The notes: generated by a model not told the origin, from the sequence alone. DNA of 64,000 nucleotides from Heracleum sosnowskyi (GCA_030848705.1 CM061239.1:89262363-89326362); one strand, 5' to 3'; numbered from the stretch's first letter, positions 1 through 12,452 are shown. Numbers and translations: made by a program.

Positions 1-1515
1 CCCAACAAATCACTTAACAAGTGATGGCCACCAGCTTCAGAGTGGGGCTTCTCCAAGATTAGAGTTGGAGAACCAGGAATAGATGAATGGATCATGTCCA
101 CATCTAGAGATAGAGTTGGTGAATTTGATGGAGATAGTTCAAGGTTGATGTTTAGAGAATGGGACTGTAACCCCAGAGTAATGATAGGGGTTACATCAAA
201 CTAAATTTGTGAAACTGGAAGTGTAGCTTCCAGAGTGTGTGCACCCTGTGAACCCTTGGATTTTTGTTTCACCCTCCTTTGGTATTGGGAAAAAGTAGAC
301 TGTGGGCTTGAAGTGTCCCTTACCCTCTTAGAGTGTGCTCTTGGAGGAGAGCTGGTTTCAATAATTACATCCTTTTGGGAGGATGCAATTAGACTTGTGC
401 TTAAATCCATATTACTCATTGTGCCTTGTTGGAAAGACACAATGGGTCTTGGCTGGATCTCACTCATCTTTCCTTCCTTATCCTTAGGGTTTCTTTTATG
501 TTCACCGCTTCCCTCACCTCTCACAGCACCTACAACACTCCCCTTAGGTTGTGTAGTGGATTTTACAACAGGTGCCTTTTGGGAAGCACCTGAGGTTGGC
601 TTGGAGGATTTCTTTGATTTTGGTTTTGTTGCAGGGGCAGGAGCCTGTTGGGTCACAGCTACAGACTCCACAGCAACAGGACTGGGTGATACAGTTGAAG
701 TAACAACTATACTAGAAGGGATAGCAGTAGTTACCTCAATTATTGGCAGATACACCACTGGAACATCAACATTGTGGTTCAGCCTCAGTATGTCTGTCAA
801 TACTCTCTTTTCTTGCACAAAACACTCAAACTTGGAAACAGGGTTAGAGATTACTAATGGTGTTGGACTAACTTGATTAGCCAACATCATCAGAAACCTA
901 GCATAGTAGATATTCTTTTTCCTATTAGCCTTGTCACCCAACTTAGCACCAATTTCATACATAAGTTGGGTGCTAAAGTTGTAATATCTATCAGTTAGGA
1001 GCATGGTAAAAAGAATCAACATGGAATTAGTTAATGCATCAAAATTACTAATCTTTCCAGAAAAAGACCTTGATAAATGCATCAGCTAAATAACTATATT
1101 CCCTAACCAAACCTCTCATAATTATCCTACCCAAATTATCAGTAGCCAATGAGTAGTTTATTGAATTTAGCATGTTAACCATTTCAGTGATTGTAGGCAA
1201 AGCATCAGAGTTATTTTCAGGAATATGTAGACATGCTTGCAATACATCAGAATTAACTATGTACTCATTACCTTGGAGAATGAATTGCAGTGTGCAGTTT
1301 GTTCCACTATACTCACACGAGGTCCAGATCTCCTCGATTATCTCATTATAGAGAGGAGTTGAGTGAAACATAGCATAGCTCAACTTGCAGTTCTTCATGA
1401 AGTCCATCATTTTGAAAAAGATACTGTTTGGACTTTCCTTGACAACAAATGGAATTGAGTTGTTCTTTTCATAAATGAACCCTCCTGCTGACATAAGCTT
1501 GACTATGGGTGCCAT
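1..1515 (-). pseudogene. Copia-Z ORF3 (post-pol ORF), frameshifted
   Basis: The reading starts at the ATG at 1515, stays open for 155 codons, then shifts frame in the 1048-1082 overlap and continues to a TAG at 201-203. Beyond that TAG the same frame is open to the window edge. The N-terminal part (first about 250 residues) has the same layout as the post-pol ORFs of Copia-N, -A and -H, including a Trp/Phe-rich core and an aspartate-alanine-leucine stretch near 1040. It is followed by a Ser/Thr/Pro/Lys-rich tail with basic clusters (PKSKKSSKP). I see no signal peptide or membrane segment. The role of this ORF in SIRE elements is unknown; the label env-like is historical and not supported here. 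One frameshift and one nonsense codon make it a pseudogene. Confidence 0.7.
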
Positions 1516-2055
1516 TGTTGTGTGAAGAAAAGCTTCGAACTAAATTGCTTGTTAGAGAGAAGAAGAGAGAAAAGCCTTTGGAATTTTTGAGAACAGGTAA
1601 AAAAGAAATTAAATAAATTAGAATTTCTTAAATACTCCCCCAAAAATTCTCAGAAAAAGAGTCCAATAATAAATGTAAATTACTGGACTGGCTTACAAAA
1701 TATAACCGTTACTTTTAAAGAATTACCATGATTTATACTTATAGGGGTGTATGCATAGATCGTGGTAAGAGACGTGTCAAATCTCAACGGTTCAGATTAA
1801 AAGCGCTATATCAACGAATCAGATTTAGGCGTTTAAGGTCCCGTCTATTTCGTTGATAAAGCTGCATTTCGTTGATATAAAAGAGCTATCAACGAAACAC
1901 CCAGAAAAATGCTAAGACTGTCAACAAAATGGTGTGTTTCGTTGACATAGTAATTTTGACTTAGACAAAATTTCACTTTTTCCTGAGAAAATTAATTCAC
2001 AGAAAAACATAGCAAATTTCTAGCTGCATTTTAACTTGCAAAAATCTCAAAGTAT
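1516..2055 (-). repeat. Copia-Z pol-ORF3 spacer with TTTCGTTGAYA motif copies
   Basis: This non-coding stretch between pol and ORF3 holds a short motif in both orientations between about 1808 and 1950: TATCAACGAA near 1811, TTTCGTTGATA near 1848 and 1867, CTATCAACGAAA near 1888, and TTTCGTTGACATAG near 1936, plus a variant near 1920. The rest is AT-rich with no ORF. The motif differs in sequence from those in the other three families but sits in the same place. Confidence 0.7.
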
Positions 2056-3661
2056 TTAAGAGAAATTTAGCATACCTAGCTCACTTACTAATCTTGAGAA
2101 TGTTGATTCATCAAGTGGCTTGGTAAAGATGTCTGCAAGTTGTTGTTCACTTGGAACAAAATGTAACTCCACAGTACCATTCATAACATGTTCTCTAATG
2201 AAATGGTACTTGATGTCAATGTGCTTGGTCCTTGAATGTTGCACTGGATTTTCAGTAATGGCAATGACACTAGTGTTGTCACAGAAAATAGGAATTTTCT
2301 CAACTCTTATTCCATAATCAAGTAGTTGGTTTTTCATCCACAAAATCTGTGCACAACAACTTCCAGCTGCAATATACTCAGCCTCAGCTGTGGAGGTAGA
2401 AACTGAGTTTTGTTTCTTGCTGAACCATGAGACAAGCTTGTTTCCTAAGAATTGACAGGTGCCTGTTGTGCTTTTCCTGTCAATTTTACATCCTGCAAAA
2501 TCTGCATCTGAATAACCAATTAGTTCAAAGCCAGATTCTCTAGGATACCAAATGCCAAGGTTTGGTGTTCCTTTGAGATATCTGAAAATTCTTTTAATAA
2601 CAACTAAATGGGATTCCCTAGGATCAGCTTGAAATCTAGCACATAGACATGTAGCAAACATAATATCAGGTCTACTAGCTGTTAAATACAAAAGTGAGCC
2701 TACCATGCCTCTGTAACTTGAAATGTCCACAGATTTTTCCTTAGTATTCAATTCAAGTTTGGTGGCAGTAGGCATGGGAGTTTTGGCAGGAGAGCATTCC
2801 ATTAAGTTAAACTTCTTTAATAAATCATGAATATATTTTGTTTGACTAATGAAAATGCCTTCATTAACTTGCTTCACTTGAAGACCAAGAAAGTAAGTTA
2901 ATTCTCCCATCATGATCATTTCATATTTACTTTGCATAAGCTTGGCAAACTTTTGACAAAGTTTTACATCTGTAGACCCAAAGATTATGTCATCTACATA
3001 AATTTGAACAAGTATAGTAGAGACATTCACAACCCTGTGAAAAAGAGTTTTATCTACAGTACCTCTAGTGAAGTGATTCTCAAGGAGGAACTGTGAAAGT
3101 GTGTCATACCAGGCTCTAGGTACTTGTTTCAAACCATAGAGTGCTTTGAGGAGGAAGTATACATATTCTGGAAAATCATCATCTTCAAAGCCAGGAGGTT
3201 GACTTACATACACCTCCTCTTCCAATTCCCCATTCAGAAAAGCACTCTTCACATCCATTTGATAGACTTTGAAATTGGCATGGGCTGCATAGGCTAGGAA
3301 AATCCTTATTGCTTCTAGTCTAGCAACAGGAGCAAAGGTTTCATCAAAATCAATTCCTTCTTCCTGTGAATAGCCTTTTGCAACCAATCTAGCTTTGTTC
3401 CTTGTGACTATGCCATTTTCATCCATCTTGTTTCTGAACACTCATTTTGTGCCTATGACACTCCTGTCCTTAGGCTTGGGCACCAGCTTCCAAACATTGT
3501 TCCTTTCAAATTGGTTTAGCTCCTCTTGCATAGCCAAAACCCAATCTGGATCTAGAAGTGCATCCTCAACTTTCTTTGGCTCATCTTGAGACAGAAAGCT
3601 ACTATATAGACATTCTTCTTGAGTTGCTATTCTAGTTTGGACTTTTGAAGACACATCACCT
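2056..3661 (-). pseudogene. pol: Copia-Z pol fragment (reverse transcriptase and RNase H)
   Basis: This is the C-terminal part of a copia polyprotein. Visible in order are the segment before RT (about 3660-3445), RT with the MDVKSAFLNG block near 3250 and the catalytic YVDD near 2990, then RNase H with GYSDADFAGCKIDRKST near 2500, TAEAEY near 2380 and a final DIFTKPL block near 2110. A single in-frame TGA at 3442-3444 replaces the Trp of the usual GTKWVFRNK block; it equals one C-to-T change on the plus strand. Protease and integrase are absent because the copy is cut at about 3661, where Gypsy-1 LTR sequence begins. The open frame that extends to 3717 past this point is antisense LTR, not pol. 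Confidence 0.92.
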
Positions 3662-6232
3662 ACAGAGATCACGAATACCTTAAAGGCATAACCATGAGGC
3701 TTTCTGACCATGAACATGTAGACTCCGTTTTATAGTTTGTTTTAGCGAAAGAATCGTATCGTTTCGATTTATGGTTTAGGAGAAACGTCTGTTTTAGTGA
3801 ATGCGGTTTCAGATAACTAAGTAGTTCATTGCATGAACTTTGAGATAGGGATCAAGCCCTTTAAAAATGGAATTGGGTCGAGATATTAAAATAGATACTA
3901 GCATGGATTGTTAGGAAGGAAATCGAGAAGGTTTCATGTTAAAAAGATAAGTTTGTGATTTTATAAAAATGCGGGAACAAAGGTTGCGCGAGTGAAATAC
4001 CCTTAAGGGGATGGGTAAAAACAATGAGTTAGCGATGGTAAAGTACTTGGGTTTTGAGAATAGATTTCCACCCAAACTTTTGACTTAAGAGTTTACAGAA
4101 TGTCATGAGGTTATAGATGACCAAGAGCGAGACATTGATTTTCATTAATAGAACTTTAGTGCTTAAGTTATAGCACATTAATTGGGTCTAGGGGACTGAC
4201 TGTGAATTGTGTATCTTGTTATAGATCGACGAGCACACTCTCAAGCCCCCACTACCACACCACCGAGACACCAAGGAAAGTTTTCAAACCCTACATCATA
4301 TAAGTGATGCTGTTGTGATTTACTGTTGTGCATGTGATATATATCCCGTTTTAATACTGTGAAAAGATTTATAACTGTTTACGCTTTTAATAAAAAGCTT
4401 TATTAGATATAAGGTTTATATGCTAGGTAAATACCAGATATAAACCGAGGTTTAAAGGCTCTAAGAATAGAGCACTCATACGATGATTTTAAAATATTAG
4501 ACCGGGAGTTGAATTACTATTTTTACTTGATTATACTGTCAGAAACTGGAGGGTCAAAGAACAACTATATTTTTTATATGTTGATTAAATATTCCAATAT
4601 ATATATATTATTGGATATTTAATGTGAGGTATTAAATAATATTATTAAAAATATTATTTTGAATATTTATTTAAATAAGTGAAGATTATTTGAATATTCA
4701 CTTAAGTGGAATATTATTGAATAATAATTCAATATTAATTATTTGGGTATTTATTAAATATTCCAAATATGATTTAAAAATCATAGAACCTTGTTATATT
4801 ATTATTTAAGGTTCTAGCATTTAAACAAATATTTCTGGACTTCAGAAAGGTTAATTAAAACAGAGATTCTCAAATATTATCTTAAGTTATTAAAAATATT
4901 TAAATGCGATTAAATATTTTCTAATCATCAAAAATTGGGAATCCAGCTCAAGTAATCGAGGAAATAGTTTTACCTCCTCTATTCCTCTAGAGTATCTATA
5001 GTTGGGGATGACTCCCCTATTCAATCAAAGAATTTCAACCTTGCTAAACTCTGAAAATGTCGATGAACTCCCAGGTCATGATTTCAAAATACGTGGTAAT
5101 CATTCGTAGTTTCGTTGACTGATGTCAACCCACATTGTAACTTACTCCCTTCAAATACTCTGGAGTAAGGAATCTGAACCGTTGCAAAGTTTTGACAAGT
5201 AATTGTACTTGGGGGAAATACGATTAAATTCTGATTCCCGTTTCATTGATTTTATCCGGGGCCAGGAGGAAACGTGAAGGAGGCTGTTGGACAGTACCTC
5301 TGATTATAGCGTAAGAGGCTGCTAGGCAGTCCAACACTTATCTCGCGTAGGAGGATGTGGGACAGTCCAGCAGATACAAAGCACGTATGCGGCTAGGGTG
5401 ATAATCGTGTTAAGATGTCGTTCATCTACTAGTAGAAAAGTGTGAGTACGATACAACGACTGATCATCATGTATCATGGCGTGCTCCGGAAAAAGGTCCA
5501 TTCCCTCCAATTGGAGTTGTGTTGCACATTGTAACGAAAGCCTAGGCGCTAAGTTACTGATAATGTGGCAGTGATGAGTAATGATGTTCCTCGTACAGTA
5601 GAGGTACTGTATGGCATGTTTTGACGAAAAGGATAATAAATATATCATTCTAAATATGAATGAAGTTTTAAAGGTTTTCCTTTATGATATAAGCTTACAT
5701 ATATATGCTTATGCTACTTTGTATTATTGCTGGGCTTAGTGCTCACTCTTGCTTTCTTTTATATATATATCACAACACAACAGCTAGTGTAGATGGCCAG
5801 GATTCGTCATACCGCTCGGAAGTGCGTTTGGGCCGCGCAGACCGCCCATAGGATGACAGTTGCAACACCTCAGGTAGAAGTACTGAGTTGGTTTGGAGCG
5901 TAATCTTGTTGCTCCGGTTTATTAATAAGTATCACGTATGTATATTAATGAACAAGAACAAACTTTTTCACTGCCTTTCTGGTTTCAAATAGAAATCATA
6001 CTGGCAGTAGGTTGCAAGTATTTTACTTTTGGGTTGTAATAACTTTAATTTATGGATCATATGACTACTGTTTTTGCAATTTCGTTTCTGAGACATAACT
6101 GGCATGAGTATATGGATGGTGGAGTCACCATGTGTGTTGATTTATATTATTATGATTCAAGTATCAAGTGTTTGTACGGAATAAAGGAACGTGACAACCT
6201 AGATCTCCGACCCCGGATCTGGGGGTGTTACA
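3662..6232 (+). repeat. Gypsy-1 5' LTR, 5'-truncated
   Basis: It matches 13772-16343 of the 3' LTR almost base for base, with a few percent differences by eye, many of them C/T. It starts abruptly inside the LTR next to Copia-Z pol, so about 1319 bp including the TG end are missing. It ends in GTGTTACA at 6232, just before the primer binding site. The middle (4560-4920) is strongly AT-rich. No gene is seen inside; small ORFs here recur at the equivalent place in the other LTR and look like chance frames. Confidence 0.93.
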
Positions 6233-6236
6233 GAAA

Positions 6237-6249
6237 TGGTATCAGAGCG
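6237..6249 (+). promoter_or_regulatory. Gypsy-1 primer binding site (initiator tRNA-Met)
   Basis: TGGTATCAGAGC is complementary to the 3' end of plant initiator tRNA-Met. It lies four bases after the LTR end and would prime minus-strand DNA synthesis. Confidence 0.9.
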
Positions 6250-6421
6250 TATAGTTATTAATCTCAGAAACGATAGGGCGTTAGGAATAATAAATGCAAC
6301 TATAATAATAAGAAGAACTCCCATCAAGTTCATGGTTGGGCTACCGAATGTAGCACTGACTGTTAAAACCCGCAAGGGAACTTTTATTCCACAGTAAGTA
6401 ACCTAGTTCTCGCTTGTATAG

Positions 6422-7207
6422 GTGTTTGCGGCCGAGGAGGCTGATGACTTTGAGACCCAGCATGACGAGGCTCTGTTGGCGGCTGAGGACGACCCCATGG
6501 ACGACCCCATGGAGCATCTAGATGAGGATCTCGAGGTGGATACAGAGGACCCAGACGAGGATCCGGAAGAGGACCCCGTGACTGTGTTTGACTTTCCTAC
6601 TTCTCCTGCTCCCACTATTGATGGAGAGTTGACTGAGGATGATGATTCCACTGAGAGGGATCAGGTTGTGCCGGATGTAGTGACCATGGAGGACGATGAG
6701 AATTCTGAGGACAGTGCTAGCCGAGGAGGCGTAAGGATGTACCCTCTGCCTACTGTGAGAGCCCTTACCCCTCCTGTGCCCCCACTGAGCCCGTTACCAT
6801 CAGACGATGACTATGACCTCGCTCCTGAGGGATATGAGGAGGACCAACCCATGACTGATCCAGACACACCTCATCCCTCACCTACTGGAATACCTACTGT
6901 GATCCATGATTGGATGATTGGCCGGCTGACCACTGACTTGGCAGCGGCAGAGGCTAAAGATGATGAGCTGAGGAGACAGTTGGCTACAGAGAGAGAGACC
7001 CGTCGTTTCTATCAGAATGGGATGAGGTTTATGACTCCTGCGGAGATGAGACGTGAGATGTCCAGCATTGAGTGGTGAGCTATGGTCCGCATGAGAGGCC
7101 TGTCTGTTATTGTTGAGGGACTGGTTCCCCGACTGGCCACAGAGATGATTTGGGCAGATGCTATGGCGCGTGTCAGGAGCTTGACCCGTCCGGAGGTGGA
7201 GCCTTGA
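6422..7207 (+). pseudogene. Gypsy-1 ORF0, extra ORF between PBS and gag
   Basis: An open frame of 218 codons lies before gag and carries on in the same frame past a TGA at 7076-7078 to a second TGA at 7205-7207. The N-terminal half is very acidic (runs of Asp/Glu). A proline-rich middle follows, then a charged, probably coiled-coil segment (near LAAAEAKDDELRRQLATE, about 6940-7000). The frame opens with GTG, not ATG, directly after CTTGTATAG, which looks like a 3' splice acceptor. I do not recognise a domain. Gypsy-2 has an ORF of similar layout in the same place. The start and any splicing are inferred, and the internal TGA may be decay. Confidence 0.5.
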
Positions 7208-7718
7208 TAGATGATGGATAGCTTAGTTCTCTAATCTCAGATGGCCGTTAGTAGTGCCAATTTTGTGGGATGGTTCCGATGTATAGTAGTATCCTTTCTG
7301 AGTTAGAGATAGGCTGATCAGACTGACGTAGTAGATGTTTACTGGTTGACTGGTAGTACTTAGCTTTTGACTGTTGTACGGATGATGTATTTCAGCGATG
7401 TGTTCGCTTTTGTTGGAACTTTGACTTCAATATCTCGTGACTTTATGTCATTTATGTATATATTCGTGCATTTCTGTTTCTTTAAAGCTTCCAGTCTTAA
7501 ATTTGACATCCCCTGCTATTTCAACTATTTTACAAGTTATTAGTTTTGACATATAAACTGTGCAACCCCCATTTTGACAAAAAAAAAACAATAAAAGAAA
7601 TTTTGTGTGGGAAATGATGATTTCCAAGATTGTCACCGATAAACTCAACCGATCCAACTACCTATTTTGAAGGAACAAATGGTTTTAATAAAAGTTTTTG
7701 TTTAAAAACATCAGGAAA
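7208..7718 (+). other. Gypsy-1 untranslated stretch between ORF0 and gag
   Basis: About 510 bases without a supported ORF on the plus strand. It includes an A-run near 7579-7588. I see no promoter or structured RNA I can name. Confidence 0.5.
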
Positions 7719-10700
7719 ATGCCACCCCGGCGTATGGGAACACGAGCATGCCCTTCCAATCCTGAGGCTCAGGGCAGTGTTAACTAGGGAGATGTAAGGC
7801 AAAACTTACATAATGAGGAAGAAAACCCAGACTTCCACGAGTTGGAAGAACATAATTATGAGGAAGGTGAGTATGAAGAAAGCAGAGAGGATGATGATTA
7901 TAATGAGTTTGATGATCAGGACTACGAAGAGGAAGAGTATGAAAGTACTCAGAATGTGGAGGTCCCCGGTGGAAACCCGATGGACCAATTCATGCACCTA
8001 CTCCGACAGAATTTGAACCAGCACCCAACGCCACCACCACCAGGCCCCAATATTGCGGGGCATAGTGCTTTTAAGGCTTTTAAGTCCCTAAGACCCCCGG
8101 AATTTCAGGGATCTGCTGACCCTGTTGAGGCAAGAGCTTGGTTAAAGGAAATGGAAAAATCTTTTGAAATCCTAGGTATTGAGGAAGCCCAAAAGACCGT
8201 CTTTGCTACATACCTCCTGAAAGGGGAGGCTAACTACTGGTGGGAATCGAAGAGAAACCTAGAAACAGATGCCGTTGTTATCTGGACAAGGTTTACTACC
8301 TTATTTCTGGAAAAGTATTTCCCTGTATTCATGGAAGCACAAATGGAGAGGAAGTTTTTGGAACTGAAACAGGATAACATGACTGTGGCGGAATATGAAG
8401 CCAAGTTTACTGATTTGTCTAGGTTTGTGCCAGATTTTGTCAATACCGACTTGAAGAGGTCAAGAAGGTTTTAGCAAGGGCTAAAGCAATGGATTCAGAA
8501 TAGAGTAGTGGTGTTGGAAATAATGGACTATGCATCGCTAGTGCAAAAGGCAACCATAGTGGAAGCAGGTAGTGAGCAGAGTCAGAAAGGAAGAGAAGAG
8601 AAAAAGAGAAAGTTTGGTAGTCAAGGAGGAAGCTCGGTGAACAAGAGTTTTCCAGCAAGACCATTTGGAGGAACCAGGTCCCAACCCTTAAGGAATTCCG
8701 AGTTCAAGAAAACTGAGAATAAGAGCCTAAGTCAGGGCGGCGGACAGAGGGGAGTGTCCCATTTCAATCAACCCCGACCCCCACTACCTGACTGCAAGAC
8801 GTGTGGGAGAAAAAATCTGGGAGAGTGTACTTTAAAGTCGGCAACATGCTTCAAGTGCAAAAAGACAGGGCACTACTCCAGAACATGCCCTCTGAACGAT
8901 CAGAAGTGTTTTCAGTGTGGGAGATTAGGACACCTGAAAAGAGACTGCCCTGTGGCAAACCCCGCCGGCTCAAGAATCAGTGGAGCCGCCTCTAACAAGC
9001 CCCCGACTGCTAGAACTTTCAACATGACCGTGAAAGATGCCGTGAGGGACACAAATGTGATAGCAGGTACCCTTCTACTCAACACCGTCAATGCAAATGT
9101 TTTATTTGATTCAGGAGCTACCAAGTCTTTTATTTCGAGGGATTTCACGAGTCAGTTAAGACTTAGAGCGGAACCATTAAAAGAAGTATTAGAGGTAGAG
9201 ATAGCAAATCGGGAAGTAATTCCGGTTAATAAGATACATTTAGACTGTAGTCTAGAGATAGAAGGTCAACAGTTTCGTGTAGACTTGGTCCCATTTAAAT
9301 TATAGGAATTTGATGTTATTCTGGGAATGGATTGGTTGTCGAGCAATGGTGCTCAGATCGATTGTGAAAGAAAGAAAATTTGGATCAAAACATCCGAAGG
9401 GCGGGATGTCGTGTTCAAGGGACAATGACAAACCCGTAAGTTTTTAACCATGGCCCAAACCAAGAGGTTGTTGCGGCATGGGTGTGAGGCTTACTTAGCC
9501 TATGTAATAGATACAAATCGAGAGGTTCCTAAATTACAAAATATTCCAATTGTTAATGAATTTGAAGACGTATTTCCAGAAGACCTTCCGGGATTGCCAG
9601 CCGATAGGGAAATAGAATTCGCTGTAGAATTAGCTCTAGGGACGGCGCCAATTTCAAAGGCCCCGTACCGGTTAGCTCCAGTAGAAATGAAAGAGTTAGC
9701 CACTCAATTGCAGGAATTGCTAGATAAGGGAATGATAAGACCCAATGTGTCACCATGGGGTGCACCAGTGCTGTTTGTGAAAAAGAAGGATGGTAGTTTG
9801 AGATTGTGCATAGACTATCGAGAACTAAAGAAGTTGTCCATTAAGAACTGATATCCTTTGCCAAGGATTGATGATTTGTTTGACCAGTTGAAAGATACGG
9901 TTTACTTCTCCAAGATTGACCTAAGGACTGGGTATCACCAGTTAAAGATAAAACCTGAAGATATACCTAAGACTGCATTCCGCACTAGGTATGGGCACTA
10001 TGAGTTTTTGGTAATGTCGTTTGTGCTGACAAATGCCCTAACAGCTTTCATGGACCTAATGAATAGAGTCTTCAAGAAATATTTGGACAAATGCGTCATA
10101 GTTTTCATTGATGATATTTTAGTCTACTCCAAGACAGAGGAAGAACACGCGGAACACTTGAGAATAGTGTTAGATACGTTGAGAAAGGAAAGGTTATATG
10201 CCAAGTTCTCCAAGTGTGAGTTTTGGCTAAAAGAAGTGCAGTTTCTAGGCCATGTGGTCAGCAGTGATGGAGTACTAGTTGACCCTGCTAAGATAGAAGC
10301 CGTTTCAAATTGGGAGAGACCAACCACCCCGACTGAGGTGAGAAGTTTTGTAGGCTTAGCCGGATATTATCGGAGATTTGTGCAAGATTTTGCTAAGATA
10401 GCAGCTCCATTGACCCGACTGACCCGAAAGACTGAGAAGTTTGAGTGGACTGAGAAATGTAAGAAGAGTTTTCAGGAATTGAAAATGAGGCTAGTTACTA
10501 CCCCTGTACTGGCACTGCCAGACGGAAAGGGGAATTTCGTGATCTACAGTGACACATTACACAAAGGGTTAGGGTGCGTGCTTATGCAACACGAAAGGGT
10601 GATTGCATATGCTTCTAGGCAGTTAAAGGAATATGAGAGCAGATATCCTACCCATGATTTGGAGTTAGCAGCAATAGTTTTCGCCTTGAAGATTTGGAGG

Positions 10701-12414
10701 CATTACTTATATGGAGAAAAATGCGAGATCTACACAGACCATAAGAGCCTTAAGTACATTTTCACTTAGAAAGAGCTCAATATGAGGCAAATGAGATGGT
10801 TAGAATTATTCAAAGATTATGATTGCGAGATTCTTTACCACCCAGGGAAGGCCAATGTGGTGTCCGATGCCCTTAGCAGGAAAGAGAGACTCAAAATGAT
10901 AACCTCCTCAGAGAAGTTAATCCAAGAGTTTGAAAAGATGGAGATTGAGGTTAAAATAACCGGAGATGGCACATAGAAATTATTCGAAATCGCACTACAA
11001 TCGGAGTTGCTGCAAAAGATTAAATTAAGCCAAGAACGCATGATGAGTGAAGGGAAAGAGCTAATGACATGAGAGGAATTAAGGACTGAAAGAGATGACA
11101 AGGGAATCATGAGGTACACTTACCGGATTTGGATTCCTAATGATCAGGAATTAAAAGATGAGATTCTACATGAGGGTCATAGCTCAAGTTATTCAATTCA
11201 CCCAGGAAGTACCAAGATGTATAGGGATCTAAAGGAATATTATTGGTGGCCTAACATGAAAAAGGACGTAACATAGTGGGTAAGCAAATGCTTGACCTGC
11301 CAAAGAGTACAGGCAGAACACCAAAGACCCAGTGGACTCTTGCGACCCCTAGAGATTCCAGAATGGAAATGGGAACAAATAGCCATGGATTTCGTAGTAG
11401 GATTACCAAGAAACAAAGCTAATCATGACGCCATCTGGGTTATCGTAGACCGGTTGACAAAGTCAGCCCACTTTCTTTCGATTAATGAAAGGCACACTGT
11501 CGATAGGCTAGTGGATATTTATATGAAGGAAATTGTGGCGCGACATGGAGTTCCAGTCGCCATTGTGTCAGACCGAGACCCTATATTTAACTCCAGATTT
11601 TGGAGAAGCTTTCAGGAATGTGTAGGAACCAAGCTAAACATGAGTACTGCTTACCATCCCCAGACGGATGGGCAAAGTGAAAGGATTATCCAAACATTAG
11701 AGGATATGTTGAGAGTTTGTGCCATAGATTTCAAAGGAAATTGGGATGATCACCTACCCCTGATTGAGTTTTCCTATAACAACAGTTTTCATGCAAGCAT
11801 CGGTATGCCCCCGTATGAGGCCTTGTATGGAAGAAGATGTTGATCCCCCTTGTACTGGGATGAAGTTGGAGAGCAAAAAATGCTCGGACCCGAAATGGTC
11901 CAGCGGACTAAGGATGCAATAGACCTTATCAAAGGACGGCTGGTAGCAGCCAAAGACAGACAAAAGAAATATGCAGATTTGGCCCGAAAAGACAAGGAAT
12001 ATGAAGTGAGAGATCTTGTGCTGTTAAAGGTATCCCTGTGGAAGGGATTGATGAGATTCGGAAAGAAAGGGAAATTATGCCCCGGATATATTGGACCGTT
12101 CGAGATCTTGAGACGCATCGGGGAAGTAGCGTACGAGCTAGCCTTGCCCCCAAACCTACAGCAAGTTCACAACGTGTTCCATGTTAAGGAAGTACAATCC
12201 GGATGCCAGACACGTGGTGGAATACGAGCAAGTAGATATACAACCAGACCTGTCATAAATAGAGCAACCGGTGGAAATCATTGACCGCAAGGATCAAGTG
12301 CTAAAGAACAAGATTATAAAGCTGGTAAGAGTTTTGTGGAAAAATCATAATGTTGAAGAATCCACTTGGGAACTAGAGAGCGCAATGATATAAAAGTACC
12401 CTCATCTATTTTGA
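7719..12414 (+). pseudogene. gag-pol: Gypsy-1 gag-pol with chromodomain-like tail, many in-frame stops
   Basis: One frame from the ATG at 7719 to about 12180 encodes Gag (capsid core about 8060-8460), zinc knuckles CFKCKKTGHYSRTC (about 8850) and CFQCGRLGHLKRDC (about 8908), protease (FDSGATKSFIS, about 9104), RT (FIDDILVYS, about 10106), RNase H (YSDT near 10545, where the second Asp of the usual YSDAS is replaced; TDHKSLKY near 10736), and integrase with its zinc finger (11170-11300) and core (MDFVVGLP near 11386, VSDRD near 11567, QSERIIQ near 11672). It is broken by TAG/TGA at 7785, 8472, 9303, 9426, 9849, 10767, 10974, 11070, 11274 and 11841. A frameshift near 12181 moves the C-terminal chromodomain-like tail into another frame, with TAA at 12256 and 12391. 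RT and integrase active-site residues are otherwise visible. Confidence 0.93.
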
Positions 12415-12440
12415 TTTGATTCCGGGACGGAATCCTTTTA

Positions 12441-12452
12441 AGTAGGGGAGAC
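12441..12452 (+). promoter_or_regulatory. Gypsy-1 polypurine tract
   Basis: AGTAGGGGAGAC lies directly before the TG of the 3' LTR, the expected place for the plus-strand primer. Confidence 0.85.

Larger units (their letters stand above)
1..3661 (-). mobile_element. Copia-Z: truncated SIRE-lineage Ty1/copia element
   Basis: Read on the minus strand, this segment runs from reverse transcriptase and RNase H (3661 to 2056) through a non-coding spacer to a third ORF (1515 to the window edge). That order, with an extra ORF after pol, is typical of the SIRE/Maximus lineage of plant copia elements. The 3' end lies outside the window. The 5' end (gag, protease, integrase, 5' LTR) is missing because Gypsy-1 LTR sequence abuts at about 3662. 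Nonsense codons and a frameshift show it is an old copy. Confidence 0.85.

Noticed and set aside
235..876. 213-codon plus-strand ORF
   Set aside because: Antisense of the Copia-Z ORF3, whose minus-strand reading is the one similar in layout to the other third ORFs.
5322..5648. 108-codon minus-strand ORF, repeated at 15432-15758
   Set aside because: It lies at the same place in both Gypsy-1 LTRs, so its duplication is due to the LTR. No motif is visible, and the frame is kept simply because the LTRs are similar.
6052..6261. Small plus-strand ORF near the end of the Gypsy-1 LTR, also at 16163-16351
   Set aside because: Again an LTR copy pair; it runs into the primer site and has no domain.
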